From Cymbidium sinense (lineage: Eukaryota > Streptophyta > Magnoliopsida > Asparagales > Orchidaceae), in NCBI GenBank assembly GCA_021442155.1, contig CM038222.1, positions 54,803,352 to 54,867,351 on the forward strand: DNA of 64,000 nucleotides. The letters run 5' to 3'. Position 1 is the stretch's first letter; every line of letters begins with the position of its first letter. Shown here piece after piece: positions 12,261 through 24,479 of the stretch. Both the position numbers and the translations under genes were made by a program. The notes under the pieces were generated by a model, which worked only from the letters and a program-made list of their open reading frames with translations, made no database searches and had not been told where the DNA came from.

Positions 12261-13089
12261 ATACATCCAAAAATAAATACACTCTTATAATAAAGTTATT
12301 AATCATCAAGATAATAATGAATGTTGCCATCAGCTAATGCCAACATCCATTATCATCACTAAGAGTGACATTAGTCAATGCCATCGGACAATTCAATGGC
12401 AATTATTAATCCCTCTATAAACTTCAATGTCATTATCACTATAAGCACCAAGACTAATACTTGTTGTCAACAACTATGATCCCTACCATTGCTATCAAAT
12501 GTGAGCATTTTGTGGTTAGTAATTGAGGTTTTAAGGATAGTTTGATAAAGGCTTCTCCAATCTATATCACAGAAGACATTCCAAAATTAATATCTACCAC
12601 ATTATATTAATATCTTAATTAGTTATAAGAAGTTCATTCTATATTATAAAACTCACACTTGTAGAATTATTTCTACTGTCAGACATTATTATATTTCTTC
12701 TTTTTTAATATTTTCACATGTAAAGGCTCGTTTCTTTAGTTTCTCCTTTTTATATATACGAGATTTTCGATAATTTATTATTATGATGGTTGACTTTGTC
12801 ATCGCAACTATTCCAGTAACACTGCTGAATCACTTTAAGTCAACGAAATATCTGTACACGTAGCTCAACGCCTCTCTGTTGCTCAAACGCTGTAGTCAGC
12901 GAAAATTAACAAGCAATGTAATCTTATTAGATTTGATGTAAAAAAAAAACCAACTTATATAGATAACATCAAGATGTTTATTTAATAATTTACTAGCTCA
13001 TACAATAAACATCGAAAGACCTTTTAACCATGTATGTACGAGCTACATATATGGTTTTCAGTTGAATTGATTAAGAAAGCCGCTCTTCA
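12261..13089. other. AT-rich spacer between copy A and the P450 pseudogene
   Basis: The spacer contains short direct echoes such as ATTATCATCACTA and TGCCATC around 12320-12440, but no reading frame, RNA gene or clear transposon end. The true end of copy A may lie anywhere in its first 300 bases. Confidence 0.5.
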
Positions 13090-13594
13090 TCCGCGTACTG
13101 GTTGATAGGATATGGACTAATCAGTTTTGTATGGCGTAGGAACAAAACAAATCATTTTCTAATCAAAGACAATGAAAGCTTTATGTCCACTTCCTCAGCC
13201 TTCTTAGGCAGCTAATAAGTGATAGAGCAGATAGTTCTCCATGCTCCTCATGAAAAAAATTTATCTAAATTCTTCCTCCGCCGAAGGGAATGTAAGCATC
13301 TTTATTCTCTGCAGCTTTAGTATCCTCAAATCTTTATAAAGCTGTCATAATGATCTTCATGATCGATGCATTAATATGTGCTTCCTAATCGTAATTTGAT
13401 CGTTTCCTAATGCACAAGAAAAGGTGTTAGGATGAAGCCTCATCGTCTCCTTGAGGACCATATTTAGGTAGGGAAGGCTTATGGTATCTTTTTTCTATCT
13501 TTCTCTTGTTAAATAGTTCTTAGCTCATGCTGAAGCTATGCATATATTAATATGACATGCCCCATGCCATTATAAGAGGTCGTCTCTGTCCCTC
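13090..13594 (-). pseudogene. Cytochrome P450 (CYP71-clan) pseudogene, exon 2 remnant
   Basis: This is the decayed second exon of the P450 whose first exon lies at 16925-17833. Read on the minus strand it shows, in order, an I-helix oxygen-binding remnant (GGTETTS, directly after a TTTTAG acceptor-like site at 13595-13600), the K-helix with its ExxR (LNMVLKETMRLHP, 13429-13467), the start of the haem loop (DAYIPFGGGR, about 13270-13300) and a C-terminal KAEEVDIKLSLSLIRK stretch (about 13150-13200). The frame changes several times. Stops interrupt it, and the haem-ligand cysteine is missing: the sequence runs from GGGR into a stop. The stretch between I-helix and K-helix is shorter than in the family. 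P450 identity is firm, subfamily is not, and the exon cannot encode an active enzyme. Confidence 0.8.
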
Positions 13595-14684
13595 CTAAAA
13601 TCAAATTATTATTAAGAAAAAAATTTAGCAAAACGACTTAGTTGAATAAAAGGTCTTAACTTGTGGGTTGTACATATATTTTGCTAATTGAAATCTGTTT
13701 TATATGAATCCATGTTCAGCCTTTGAATTCGTTTCTTAAATACGAAGAAAAATCTGAAGGAAGGCCTTGTTCCGTGTCTTGCTCTGATTATTGAATAGGT
13801 TTAAAGTCCCTAAGCAAAACGTAAATAAAATATTATTAATTACCTACCACCACAGGAGTCATTGCCTCACATGATGGGTACTATATATAAAATCTGTTTG
13901 TCTGTATTAAAATACAATATAAAAGAAGGATAAAAAAATAAAGATAAAAAAACTTTATATTGAAGTTTTATAAATTAATGCTTTTTTGTTTAGTTGAGAA
14001 AACAAAAGCATAGAATTGACGTCCATATTTAGATCCATTGATTTTAATTAAATCAGAAATTTAAATAAATCAAAATAGTTTCTAATTCTATTTTAATACA
14101 TTATATTACATTGAATTATTTTAATAAAGCCTAAAAGTTTTAAAGAAAAATAATAGAAGCTCCAAATCGAATCAAATAAACATAATAAGGTATTCTTTAA
14201 ACTCATTAATTCCTTCAACATATTTTTAATATATATACATAACGCATGATATCGAAGTAGCTAAGATGTAAATAAAAATTATTAATTCAATCAAAAAAAA
14301 GTAATTTGAATGCCAAATGACTGAAAATTCATAATAATCTTGTCACCGGTTCAGCATGTTTGTATCCATAAACCCGAGAAAGTCTAATTTAGATGGAAAA
14401 GAATATTATATATCCAAATTTGCTATATATTAAAATATATAGAGTGTAAATTTTTATAAAAAATTTAGAGGACAGTTTTAACATTAAGTTATATATACCA
14501 GATATATTGATCATAATATGAAGAATAAAAATATATTAATATACAGTGATTTTATTATTATTTTAAATTATGTTTAAAATATCTTAATCATTTATATATA
14601 GCAAACATAATATTAAAATTATTTTCTAAATTAAAAAAAATTTATTCTCATATGTCCTTTAATAAATAGTAAATTAATGTATTC

Positions 14685-14785
<101 letters not shown>

Positions 14786-15040
14786 TATTTTTAGGAGAAC
14801 AGAGCGTCTGACAACCCAAATTGCGCACAGTTCCAAAGCTTAATTGGAATCAACATTCAAAGTATAGGAGAAATAATTGACCTTCGAAGATAGCACCAAT
14901 GAGGGAAAAATAAATAAAAATACTTGAGACATACCAAGGAGGTGAATTATTATTCCTTTGGAGAAGTAATTTTATTTAATATTGAAGGATAAGGGAGCCA
15001 TCCCAATGAGAAGCAACGGCCTGATGGGTTATTGAAGGAG

Positions 15041-15041
15041 A

Positions 15042-15080
<39 letters not shown>

Positions 15081-15081
15081 T
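15041..15081. repeat. (AT)n(AG)n compound microsatellite
   Basis: About 22 bases of AT are followed by about 18 bases of GA/AG. Confidence 0.9.
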
Positions 15082-15386
15082 TGTTGGCCGAAGGAAAAAG
15101 AAATATATGTGCAATATATAATTTAACAAAGTATTTATGTATCAGATACTAGGTCCCATTGATAGAGGGTGAATTTAGTTATGAATCATTTATGAATCAT
15201 TACTTTAAGGCCCAAATTCCAAATTCAAGGATATCAAATTGAAGATAATTCAAAATTCTAAAATAAAAAAAAATTTCAATAAAAGTCAACTCAGCATTCG
15301 TCACCTTTTAATCATCAATTTGATAAGAGTCAGCTTCACATTGCAGATATAATTTAGAATGGCGAACAACTGTGCTCAAGACTCTT

Positions 15387-15392
15387 TTATTA

Positions 15393-15456
<64 letters not shown>

Positions 15457-15457
15457 T
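15387..15457. repeat. (TTA)n microsatellite
   Basis: A run of about 70 bases of TTA/ATT in the putative P450 intron. Confidence 0.95.
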
Positions 15458-16924
15458 TATTTTTAATATAATGATAAAAATATAAATATAGATAAATTTT
15501 AATGTTAATTGTGAAAATCATGAATTTTAATCAGCAAAATCATTGTATTAGCTACACCTACCTATCGTGATTTTCCTTCTATCGATGCTTTTCTCAATGA
15601 GCTTCGTTGTGACTTCTTCATCTTCGATTTCTTAAAGCTCTGTTATAAATTATTGATTTCTTTGTCACAGGGGTTTGGAGAAGATAGTCGAACACAAATA
15701 TTGAGCTTGAGCCTTCTATTGATTAGAGAAGGCAAATTCAAGTTCTAAAAAAGAGCTCAATTCGAGCTCAAAGCCAATCATGAGACAAACAAGTCAAGTT
15801 TGAATAAATTAGTTTACATTACCATAATTAATAGGGAGGAAGACCCACTAAGTAGCCAGTGTGATCTAAAGGTTTCAATGTAAAGTATTCATAACAATTT
15901 TAACTTCTAATATCCCATCATTTCCCCACCGACTGTCTCCTTAAAGATTTTAAAGATTTAAAACAAAACTTCATCATGCTTGTCATTATCATTGCACAAG
16001 CAGTGCATTTAATGGCTCTAGCCATGCCATTGTCACCACTAGAAACTAGAGGCTTGATATTGCGTGTTGGTCACTGTGACGTTCACAACCTTCCATTTCA
16101 CCGGCGATTTATGACAACGATTTTCATTAAAAAAATCATAAAAAAATCATAAAAAAATATTTAATTTGTATTAAAGTCCTCTTAATTATTAAAAATGTAT
16201 CACATTAAGATTTTTTTAAATAAGCTTTCATGACTCAATCATTATTTTATTTAATTTAATTATTTATATGTGATAAAAAAGAGTTAAACCAAATCATATA
16301 TCTTACATTTTAACTTTAATAATTTTTAAATATTTATATATATCAGATGAATTTATGATTAAATTTTATTTAAATAAAAATAGTAATCATCAAACTTGAT
16401 AAATATTTATGATATATTGATATTTAAAATTGTAGATAAAGAAATGATCTTTTAAAATTTTACAACTAATTTAAATGAGTTATATTTTAATTATTAAAAA
16501 TTACATACATATATCAATTCTTATATTTAATATTTAAAAATTAATATTTTTATTAAACCGATTTTTATGCTTGATTTCCTAAAAAAAGTAATAAATATAT
16601 TTTGATGTAATAATAAAGATTTATTTTTTAAATAAGTTAAAATAAAATAGTAAAAGTATTATTTAGAACGGCTCTTTAAGCAACCAAGCCACGCAAATTT
16701 CTCATTTGTTCTCTGCTTCTTAATTTATCTAGTTAAAAAAAAATGTTATTCATAAAAAATAAAATATATTTGAAAGTTATATATATATGCGCACGTAATA
16801 TATAAGATTATAAAAATTAGTCAAAATATAAAAAATCAGTTTTTCTGACAATGGACAGTTTATAATACCAAAAAATTATATATATAAAATAAATAAGCAG
16901 ATTAAGTAAATAATTTATACGTAC

Positions 16925-17833
16925 CACTATAACTGCTTTGATGTTATCCATGGTAATGAAGTCCTCCAGCTCCCCACTGTTCTTCAATCTCAGCATCACA
17001 TCAACTAAATCCTCCTCCGCATCATCATCTCTACCCTTACTCTTCTCCAAATGAGCCTCCAATATTTCATTCAAAATTACATCGAAATCTCTGCGCACTT
17101 TCTCAGATCTTCGCCTCAGGCCAGTTAAACCAGCAAGAAGAAAACTCAGCGATGGATATAAATCAGCCAAATCGAAACCAGACATATACTTAAACGAGCT
17201 CAAAACCGCAGTAAAAAGCCGATCACTCTGCTCGCAATCCCTCCCAAACGCCGTCCTTGAAACAGTCGTGTTCGCGACAGATAAGAGCAACTCAGAGATA
17301 TTGACAGGAGATCCCGGCTTTCCCATGCGAATCTTCTCCACCATATTATGGCCAACTTCTTCCATGATGGACACAAAGGACTTGACACGTTTACCGCTGA
17401 AGAGCTCAACAGTGCATATCTTACGAAGCTGAGCCCAGAGCTTGCCGTAAGGAGCGAACACTAAGTCGCCGCCGTCGTAGAGGATGATTTTGGTGGCTAA
17501 GAACTGAGAACGAGAAGCGAAATTGAGGTCGTGGGTTTTCATGGTTTCGGCGGCGAGGGTGGGGAGGTGATGACTACGGAGTTGATCTCGCCGAGCTTCA
17601 GATAGAAGATGGGGCCGTAGGTTTTTGCGAGGGTGGCGAGGCGGCGGTGAGGGATGTTCGCCTTTCATGTTGTGTAAGTTTCCGATGATGGGGAGCCTGC
17701 GTGGGGCCCGGAGGGAGGCTTTATGAGAATATTTAGGTTTGGTTATCTCATTTTAGCGTTTTGATCATGAAAAGACGAGGAGGATGGAGGTGAGTAGAGG
17801 GAGGACGATGGAGAAGTACTGAGGCGCTTCCAT
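16925..17833 (-). pseudogene. Cytochrome P450 (CYP71-clan) pseudogene, exon 1
   Basis: The family makes membrane-bound haem monooxygenases anchored in the endoplasmic reticulum. From the ATG at 17833 the frame gives a hydrophobic anchor (MEAPQYFSIVLPLL...), then breaks at a TGA (17765-17767) and again just after. The proline hinge PRRLPIIGNLHN follows. Near 17650 one extra base shifts the frame; near 17560 one missing base restores it, so about 30 residues between (the family's TYGPIF segment) are out of frame. From there to the donor GTACGT (16919-16924) the frame is open, with the C-helix WAQLRKIC, ELFSGKRVKSF and the pre-intron segment TMDNIKAVIV. Length and plan match a CYP71D-like exon 1. 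At least three lesions plus the ruined exon 2 make this a pseudogene. The compensating pair near 17650/17560 could be checked against assembly errors. Confidence 0.88.
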
Positions 17834-17910
17834 GATCAATAATTGCCAAGGAAGAGGACGCAGTGAGCTTTTTAACTCAACTATTGATGCTTTTAGCTTA
17901 CATATACATT

Positions 17911-17921
17911 GTATTTATATA
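17911..17921 (-). promoter_or_regulatory. TATA-like box upstream of the P450 remnant
   Basis: TATATAAATAC on the minus strand lies about 80 bases before the ATG at 17833, a normal spacing for a plant promoter with a short leader. The region is AT-rich, so chance occurrence is possible. Confidence 0.4.
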
Positions 17922-19061
17922 GAACTCGGAGCGTTGAATGATTGATGTTTTTTAGTGTTTTTTCTTCAAGTGGAATTTAGGGTAAGGACGCATGGACTTT
18001 TCATACAGGAATCTTCATCGTATATTTTTATTAACTCTTTTATATATAATTAATTATTTTATTTCACTAAATTTAAATTTTAATAATAATATAATAGTTA
18101 TTGTATTATAAATTTAATTATTATGCCTATAATAATTTCATACAACTTTAAATTAAACGAAGCAAAGTAGTATTATTTATTTAAGAGGATAAAATTATTT
18201 TATGATAAATAATATATATTTATTCTAAATATAAATACCTCTTACACTAAAAATAGATGATATTTATGCCATAAAAAGAATATTATTACAATAAAATGTT
18301 ATTACAAAATTAATATTTTAATAGCCATTATAGATAATATTGCAGAATTATTAATTATTAATTTAACATTAGATCCAGTATTAATTTTCAATTGTTCAAA
18401 ATTGATAATATTTATTAGTTTGTAAGTAAATTTTATTCTCGAGACTTTTACGAATATAAAAGTACTAAAATTATGACAATATTTTTAAATAAAATGAAAG
18501 ATATTTTTCTTGATAACATTAGTATTTTTTCGATGATATGAATAGCAGCTTGGTTATCAGATTGGAATTGGTTGTGAATGATTCATTCTAACAGTATAGA
18601 GATTTCACCCATTGCAATTCAAAAGTTTGTGCAAGAAAGGAATGAAAGTCTTCTTCAATAGAAGAAAAATAAATTATTGATGATTTATATTACTTTCAAG
18701 AAATAGGATTTGTACATATATAATATGATAAAATAATTAATTGTGGAATGATGATTAGTAGGACAATTGGCCAAAATCAAAGTTAGCATATCTAATTAAA
18801 AGAACTGGATATAAGAAGAAGTAAACATTTACAAATGCTACATTTAATATATTGAAGATTTGAGGTTTGCTTGGAGCACTTGTAGCTTTTTGAAAAGTTA
18901 ATTGTAAAATTGTTGTGGAGAAAATAATATGTTGGAGGGGACAGAGCCTAGTGGGGGTCCTTCATTGAGATATATATATATAGATATCTAATACTTATAT
19001 AATATATTCTGCTATGCAGTTAAATCATCTTTGATTTGTGCAATGACAAATAATTTTTTTA
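17922..19061. other. AT-rich intergenic DNA
   Basis: I see no coding, RNA gene or recognisable element here, apart from a short AT microsatellite near 18971. Confidence 0.5.
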
Positions 19062-19311
19062 GGCTGTTGGATCAATTTTATTTTAAATTATTATTATTTA
19101 TTTTATATTATTTTCAAAACATATTTATTTAATATGTTATTTATTTATTATTATTTTGCTTTAAAAATAAATAATATTGTTTTAAAATAATTAAAATAGT
19201 TTTTAGATGTTTTGAATATTTTTTTAAAATAATAATTATCATCAAATATATTTTATTTTAAAATAATGCATAAATAAAAGAAAGAAAAATAGAAATGATC
19301 CCAAACAGGCC
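19062..19311. mobile_element. MITE of about 250 bp with imperfect terminal inverted repeats
   Basis: The left end reads GGCTGTTGGATCAATTTTAT. The reverse complement of the right end reads GGCCTGTTTGGGATCATTTC. These align over about 20 bases with a few gaps. The interior is almost pure A/T and partly self-complementary (TTTATTTTAAA against TTTAAAATAAA). GGCCTGTTTGG-type ends are common in plant MITEs of the PIF/Harbinger and hAT groups. The flanks (TTA on the left, TAA on the right) do not give a clean target duplication, so the superfamily is open. Confidence 0.6.
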
Positions 19312-20237
19312 CTAATGCTTGAGATGGTAGATTATAAATTTGTTTTTTTTTTTCAAAAAAAAGCTCATGAAATATGATATCAAGATAAATATAGATTTGG
19401 TGAGTTCTGTAATCACATACTTTTGACCATAAAGATAACAAATAAAATTCTAAGTTTAGCTTACTCATCAAATATATTTTGAATATTCAAATTTTTAGCA
19501 AAATATAAACATCTGAAAACTCAAAAGCGATGAATATGATGCAATATTTTCAAGTAAAATTTGATAAGGTTATTTACATTTAATTATTAAAGTTGGAGGT
19601 TTGTTAATGGAAAGGGAATGCATTCACCTTAGAAAGAAGAGACAAATTTGTTTGAAATTGTAGAGAAGTGTGTTCCAACTTGTACGATTGGCAACAGTCT
19701 TGAGAGTTGTTGTTAAGGTCTGACTTTCAATCTTATCAATATCATAATAAGTGAGGAGGAGATACAAAGACGATTTAGTTGGTGAATAGTTTTATTATTA
19801 CGAAATCATGAACCATTATTTGAATGACTGAATTGCAGTAGAGCAAGTAAAATATTCCCATTATTAGAGTTAATAAGAGCAATTTATATGTTGATCCATT
19901 TTTAGAAAGTGTAAAGAGAAAAATAAAAAAAATATCAACATGAATTAATGCAAAGTAAGAGAAAAAATATTCTTGTGATGATGATAGAAGATAACAATCG
20001 TGATGATTGCAGTTCAACAATAACAGCATCGTCAAACAATCGTAGGTGATTACGGTGATCATCAATATCAATTGTTGAGTCTAATTCTATAAATTCAAAT
20101 ATCTAAGTTTTCATTCATATGGCATCTTTTCATATGTTGAATGAGGCCTATTATAAATTTTGAATTGACATTTATGTTGTTTCAATCAAAACTCTCAAAT
20201 GTTTTATTAGATGGCCTTTCTTGGTCTCTTGATCATA
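19312..20237. other. AT-rich intergenic DNA
   Basis: No gene or element is recognisable. The short minus-strand open frames at 19253-19471 and 19775-20071 are low-complexity and resemble nothing known. Confidence 0.45.
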
Positions 20238-20460
20238 CACTACAAAAACATTATAGATTTCCAACATTATTTTTGGTGAACTTTTCTATTGGAAATTATC
20301 GGGTAATTTACTGATGGATCTGTCAGCCAAAAAATATTTCTGATGGAATTACCCGCTATGGAGGACATCACACTCGAATTACTTAAACTCAACTAAATTT
20401 CCGACAGATTTTCGATGAATTTTTCAGTGAAAAATCTACCATAAACTGTTAATAATAGTG
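20238..20460 (+). mobile_element. 5' terminus and subterminal region of a CACTA (En/Spm) transposon
   Basis: CACTACAAAAAC at 20238 is the canonical CACTA end. The next 200 bases carry the usual subterminal words in both orientations (TTTCCGACAGATTTTCGATG, CTGATGGATCTGTCAG, GATGGAATTACC), which in this superfamily are transposase-binding repeats. I found no matching TTTTTGTAGTG end before 23315, so the element is 3'-truncated or interrupted, possibly by the LINE fragment. Confidence 0.7.
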
Positions 20461-21164
20461 GCAATGAAACCCACCACCCCTCTCACCCGAGCCATTTTCA
20501 CTCACTCTCTCTCTCTATTGGCCAACGATAGAACTGAAGCTAGGGCTCGTCAATTTGCATATGAAATGCATCTATTTTCTCTGTTTTCTCCTAGAATCGA
20601 AGGTATACCTCAATCTTTTTCTTCTATTGTAATTTTTTTCCATGATTTCATCTGTTGGTTTGTGAGAAATTGGGATTTTGTGTTTTGAGAGATTTTTGTG
20701 ATTTATAGGTTACATCATCTCCAATTGTTTTAATTTGCTAAATCTTATTTTAAAATGTCTACTTGTGTGCAGATATTTAATTGCACATGTTAGGTATTGT
20801 AGTTTTTGTAAATTTAGGATTTAGAAATTTAAGCCTAATTATTCTTCTAAGTAATTTAATGTGTAAAATTATCAATTATATGATTTTCAAATTTTTGATG
20901 CATTTATTTAAATTTCACAATATGTGTTGATTTTAATTTTACAAAAAAAAAAGTATTTGGTGATTATAGGCTACTATAGCTAACTACCAAGAAGATGTAA
21001 AAAAATTTGTAGCAAATGATTTAGACACTTAGGGTGTCATATGAAATTAGCAATTTATTATACAATCAATTTTACTTATGTAACTGAGATAGAATGTTAA
21101 TTAAATTCTCATATATTTTTTAATTTTCCCAAATTATGAATATCCGTAGTGAGCGATCATGAAT

Positions 21165-21410
21165 ATAAATATATTGCATCTAGGCTAAAAAAGATTAACT
21201 GATGAATTCTTGAGTGGTGTTGAGTACTTCATACATACTGCATCTCAACTTCCTTCTTATATTCCTGAAGAAAAGTTCAATATATATGTGAGGCATAAGA
21301 ATCTGGCTTTCTTAACATCAGATGAAGTGAGAGTAGATTTGTATCGTAGGGTTTCCAACCAAACTATTGGTTCTAGACTCCTCAATGAGTCATGTATGCT
21401 CTTCAAGTGA
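21165..21410 (+). pseudogene. Remnant of CACTA transposase-associated domain
   Basis: The plus-strand frame reads KRLTDEFLSGVEYFIHTA, then a segment ending LYRRVSN before a stop near 21408. Spacing and pattern match the N-terminal transposase-associated domain of plant CACTA transposases (a GV..F...A core, a C-x-C..C cluster, then V..HLY..GF). The cluster cysteines and the histidine are substituted, and a stop lies just upstream of KRLTDEF. It sits 0.9 kb inside the CACTA terminus at 20238, in the matching orientation. It cannot be functional. The catalytic part of the transposase is not seen. Confidence 0.6.
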
Positions 21411-21756
21411 AAATTAAGTATTTAATATAAATTCTTTATTAACTTCAAAATTATGTGATCTTGGAATTATTACATTTTTTTCTCTCCAAGATACTTGTTT
21501 GATTTTTTTCACAGGCAAGATTCATTGATCATTTGTTCTCTCAAACAATGTTATGAAATTTTCAACAATATTTTAAGTGCTTTATGTAGACCCATTTAAA
21601 CTCGAATCAAGATATTTATAATGTTATTACATTTGCCTTATTAAAATATATAATTTGACTATAAATTTTTTGAAGTTATCATATGGCCCCATAATTGATT
21701 TAAAAGGTTCTAATTTCAAATACTTACATTAAAATAAGTGCTCGATAAGATAAATT

Positions 21757-21760
21757 TATA

Positions 21761-21807
<47 letters not shown>
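21757..21807. repeat. (TA)n microsatellite
   Basis: A TA run of about 50 bases, broken once by G. Confidence 0.95.
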
Positions 21808-21810
<3 letters not shown>

Positions 21811-22409
21811 CTTTTAATAGGATAAAAGAATTTCATATGCATATTAGATTAAAATGATACATTTTAAATTAATGTTTTTATTCAATGTAAAATTGTTCAA
21901 TTTTTTTTTCCAAATGTTTAGCCAATTTAATCTTAGGTAGGGACTTTGCTATAGGATTCAATTTGTTATTAGGCCTAGATAAAATTTATATAGGTAAAAG
22001 TAGTAGCGATTTTTTCCATTGCAAATTTATATACATAAAATATTATCATGAGATTTCAACTAAATTTTAAGTGTTTTATTTAGTCTCATTTGAACTTGAA
22101 TCAAGACACTTATAATATTATTTGATTTCTCATTGAAATATTTATTTTGACAATAAGTTTATTAAAATTAGATTCATATAATCCAACAGCTAATTTGAAA
22201 GTTTCTAATTTCAAATAATTACATTAAGATTAGTGTTGGATAAGATATAATTTACGGTCATGTAAAAAAAATTTAACATTTTTTTGCTTCTGCAAGTAGG
22301 AGGTAGACAAAAAACAATGTTACAAAACCCCTAGGTTATTCAGGCCAGCAGTAGGAGGTAAAAAAACAATGTTACAAAATTTAGTACATATATACCATTT
22401 GAATGTGGG

Positions 22410-22937
22410 TCAAAAACAATTCTTATACATAACTATATCAGAAGATCCCACGTGGATAGGAATGTGACTAATAAGCTGGTAAACGAAATCATTAGAAAAA
22501 TTTAAAGCATCCCAACAGTCATTAGATTTGAAAGTAGAAACCAGAGTTCCAATGCTGTAAGAAACCTTGTTAAACACCTCAGATCCTAGAATAATCACCA
22601 ATGAGCTTCTATGAATCCAAGGATCTCAAAAGATATTAAAGCCTGCTTTTGAGCCAATTTTCACAGAAATCACAAGTTTTAAAAATATAAGTAGTTTTAA
22701 CCACCTTCTTCCATAAAGAAGAAGCTTTAGGAGATAAATGCTTCCAAAGAGAGTATGTAACTTATGATGACTATGTTTAACATGGTAGAGAAAATTTGAG
22801 CACCAACTATTAATGATTTTAATGCATGATTTAGAAATAACATGAGCTTTAGTCCAATAAGAGATAATATTCCAAATAGTAAATTTAAAACAACTTGAAC
22901 CTCCTAGCAGTAGAAAGAGATTTGGCTTTTCAACCAT
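22410..22937 (-). pseudogene. LINE ORF2 3' fragment (C-terminal reverse-transcriptase-linked domain)
   Basis: Two adjoining minus-strand frames (22626-22937 and 22410-22601) together resemble the C-terminal part of plant L1-type ORF2. First comes a stretch with IISYWTKAHVISKSCIK and INSWCSNFLYH, like the region after the RT palm. Then come LWKKVVKTTYIF and DPWIHRSS, followed by a VSTFKSNDCWDALN...ISHIPI stretch, like the segment before the zinc-binding end. The frame shifts between the two parts, and no palm motif is present upstream. It is therefore a 5'-truncated, decayed copy, as is usual for LINEs. No poly-A tail is evident at its left end. Confidence 0.6.
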
Positions 22938-23315
22938 TAAAAATATTTAAAGTCTTGTGCAAGAAAGTTTGAAATTTTATAGCTTGTAATCTCTTCACAG
23001 AAATAGGCAGATCTAAGTTGAACATTCAAATAAGATCTTAGAGTTTCTGGTTGGAGACTTTAGGTCAATGGAGTCGGTAAAAAAATAAGGTAAAATTTTT
23101 AAAATAAGTATGGTTTAAAGTGTAATTAACAAATTAAGTATTATTAAAAAAATTAATTTAGGTATAGTTGCCCATTAAAGGGGCGATTAGCTATCCACGT
23201 TAGAGATGTGGCGCGGCTGCTGCCCCATATTCGGGACGGGAGTACAGGTGACTAGCATGTAAACATTTTTTTAGTTAATTTATCTATTATGGATGCAATA
23301 AATTTATTAAGAAGA
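22938..23315. other. Spacer between the LINE fragment and the first inverted block
   Basis: AT-rich, with a short GC-rich patch (about 23175-23240, containing GATGTGGCGCGGCTGCTGCC). It ends in AAGAAGA directly before TGTTGACC. It is not related to the sequence left of the second block. If the blocks are terminal repeats, this is the host flank of the whole composite. Confidence 0.5.
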
Positions 23316-24479
23316 TGTTGACCTCACTTTTGGAGTGAGTTCTCAACTTCCTCATCATAGATCTAGGACTCTTATAGACACTAAGAGATCCTTAGTCCTA
23401 AGACACTTCTAGTGATTAGGTGAACACTTAATCTAAGCCCAGAGACTTAGAAGGGTTAGCCATAAGGATATGTTATTCCTTAGGAATTTAAGGAAACTTG
23501 TCTACCCTATGACCTAAACCCAACCTATGCTTTCCTTCTCAAACCAAACCTCAAATTCATACCAAATCCAAACCAAATCTCTAAGTTCACAATCAATCCT
23601 ATAATCAAATCCAAGCTCAAAATTCCCCATAAACTTCATGATTGAATTCCATAGCATTAACTTTAGCCGAATCCAATTCAATTCCAATTCAATTGATTTT
23701 CTCAAAGATCAATTCAATCCATCAATCATTTATCAAATCTAAATCCAAACTCAATTCCAAATGATTGAAACCCAAAACCAAATCCAAAGTTCCAAAATTC
23801 CTTCTTAAGCCATATGATCCACCTCCATAGCCTTAACCAAATCTCCACCTAAATTATCTCAAAATCAATTGATTTCCTTATAAATCAATTATTCCTTCAT
23901 TTATATTCACAAATATAAATGAAATCCATACTTAAATGATCAAAACCAAATCAAACTAAATCAAACCAAACCAAGACTCTTCTTAAGCCATATGAACCTA
24001 CCTCCATAAACTTAACCAAATCTTAACCTAAATCAACCCAAAATTAATTAATTTCTTTGTAAATCAATTATTCCTTCATTTATATTCACAAATATAATTG
24101 ATACCCATATTCCAATGACCAAAATTAAATCAAACTAAATTGGTTTCCCCTTCTTAGCCCTTTTGACCTACATCCATGAGCTTGGTCAAATTTGCTTCCA
24201 AAGCACTCCGAACTCAAGTGATTTTCTCATGAATCATTTATATTTTCATTTAAATTCCTAAATATAAATGAAATATAAATCCAAATAGCCAAAATAATAT
24301 CCAAAATTAAACCAAAACCTAATTTATACCCTTTAAGCCAATTTCTTGGACTTAACCAAAATAAACTAAACCAAGTTAAAATCAATGGATTTTATTTTGA
24401 ATCAATCATTCCTTCAATCATTTAGCAAAATATAAATTAAAACTATAACTATCAAACCAAACTCAAGTCAACCCAACTT

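Noticed and set aside
20458..20688. Plus-strand 76-codon frame just inside the CACTA end
   Set aside because: No family resemblance and no partner exon; it probably belongs to the non-coding leader of the transposon.
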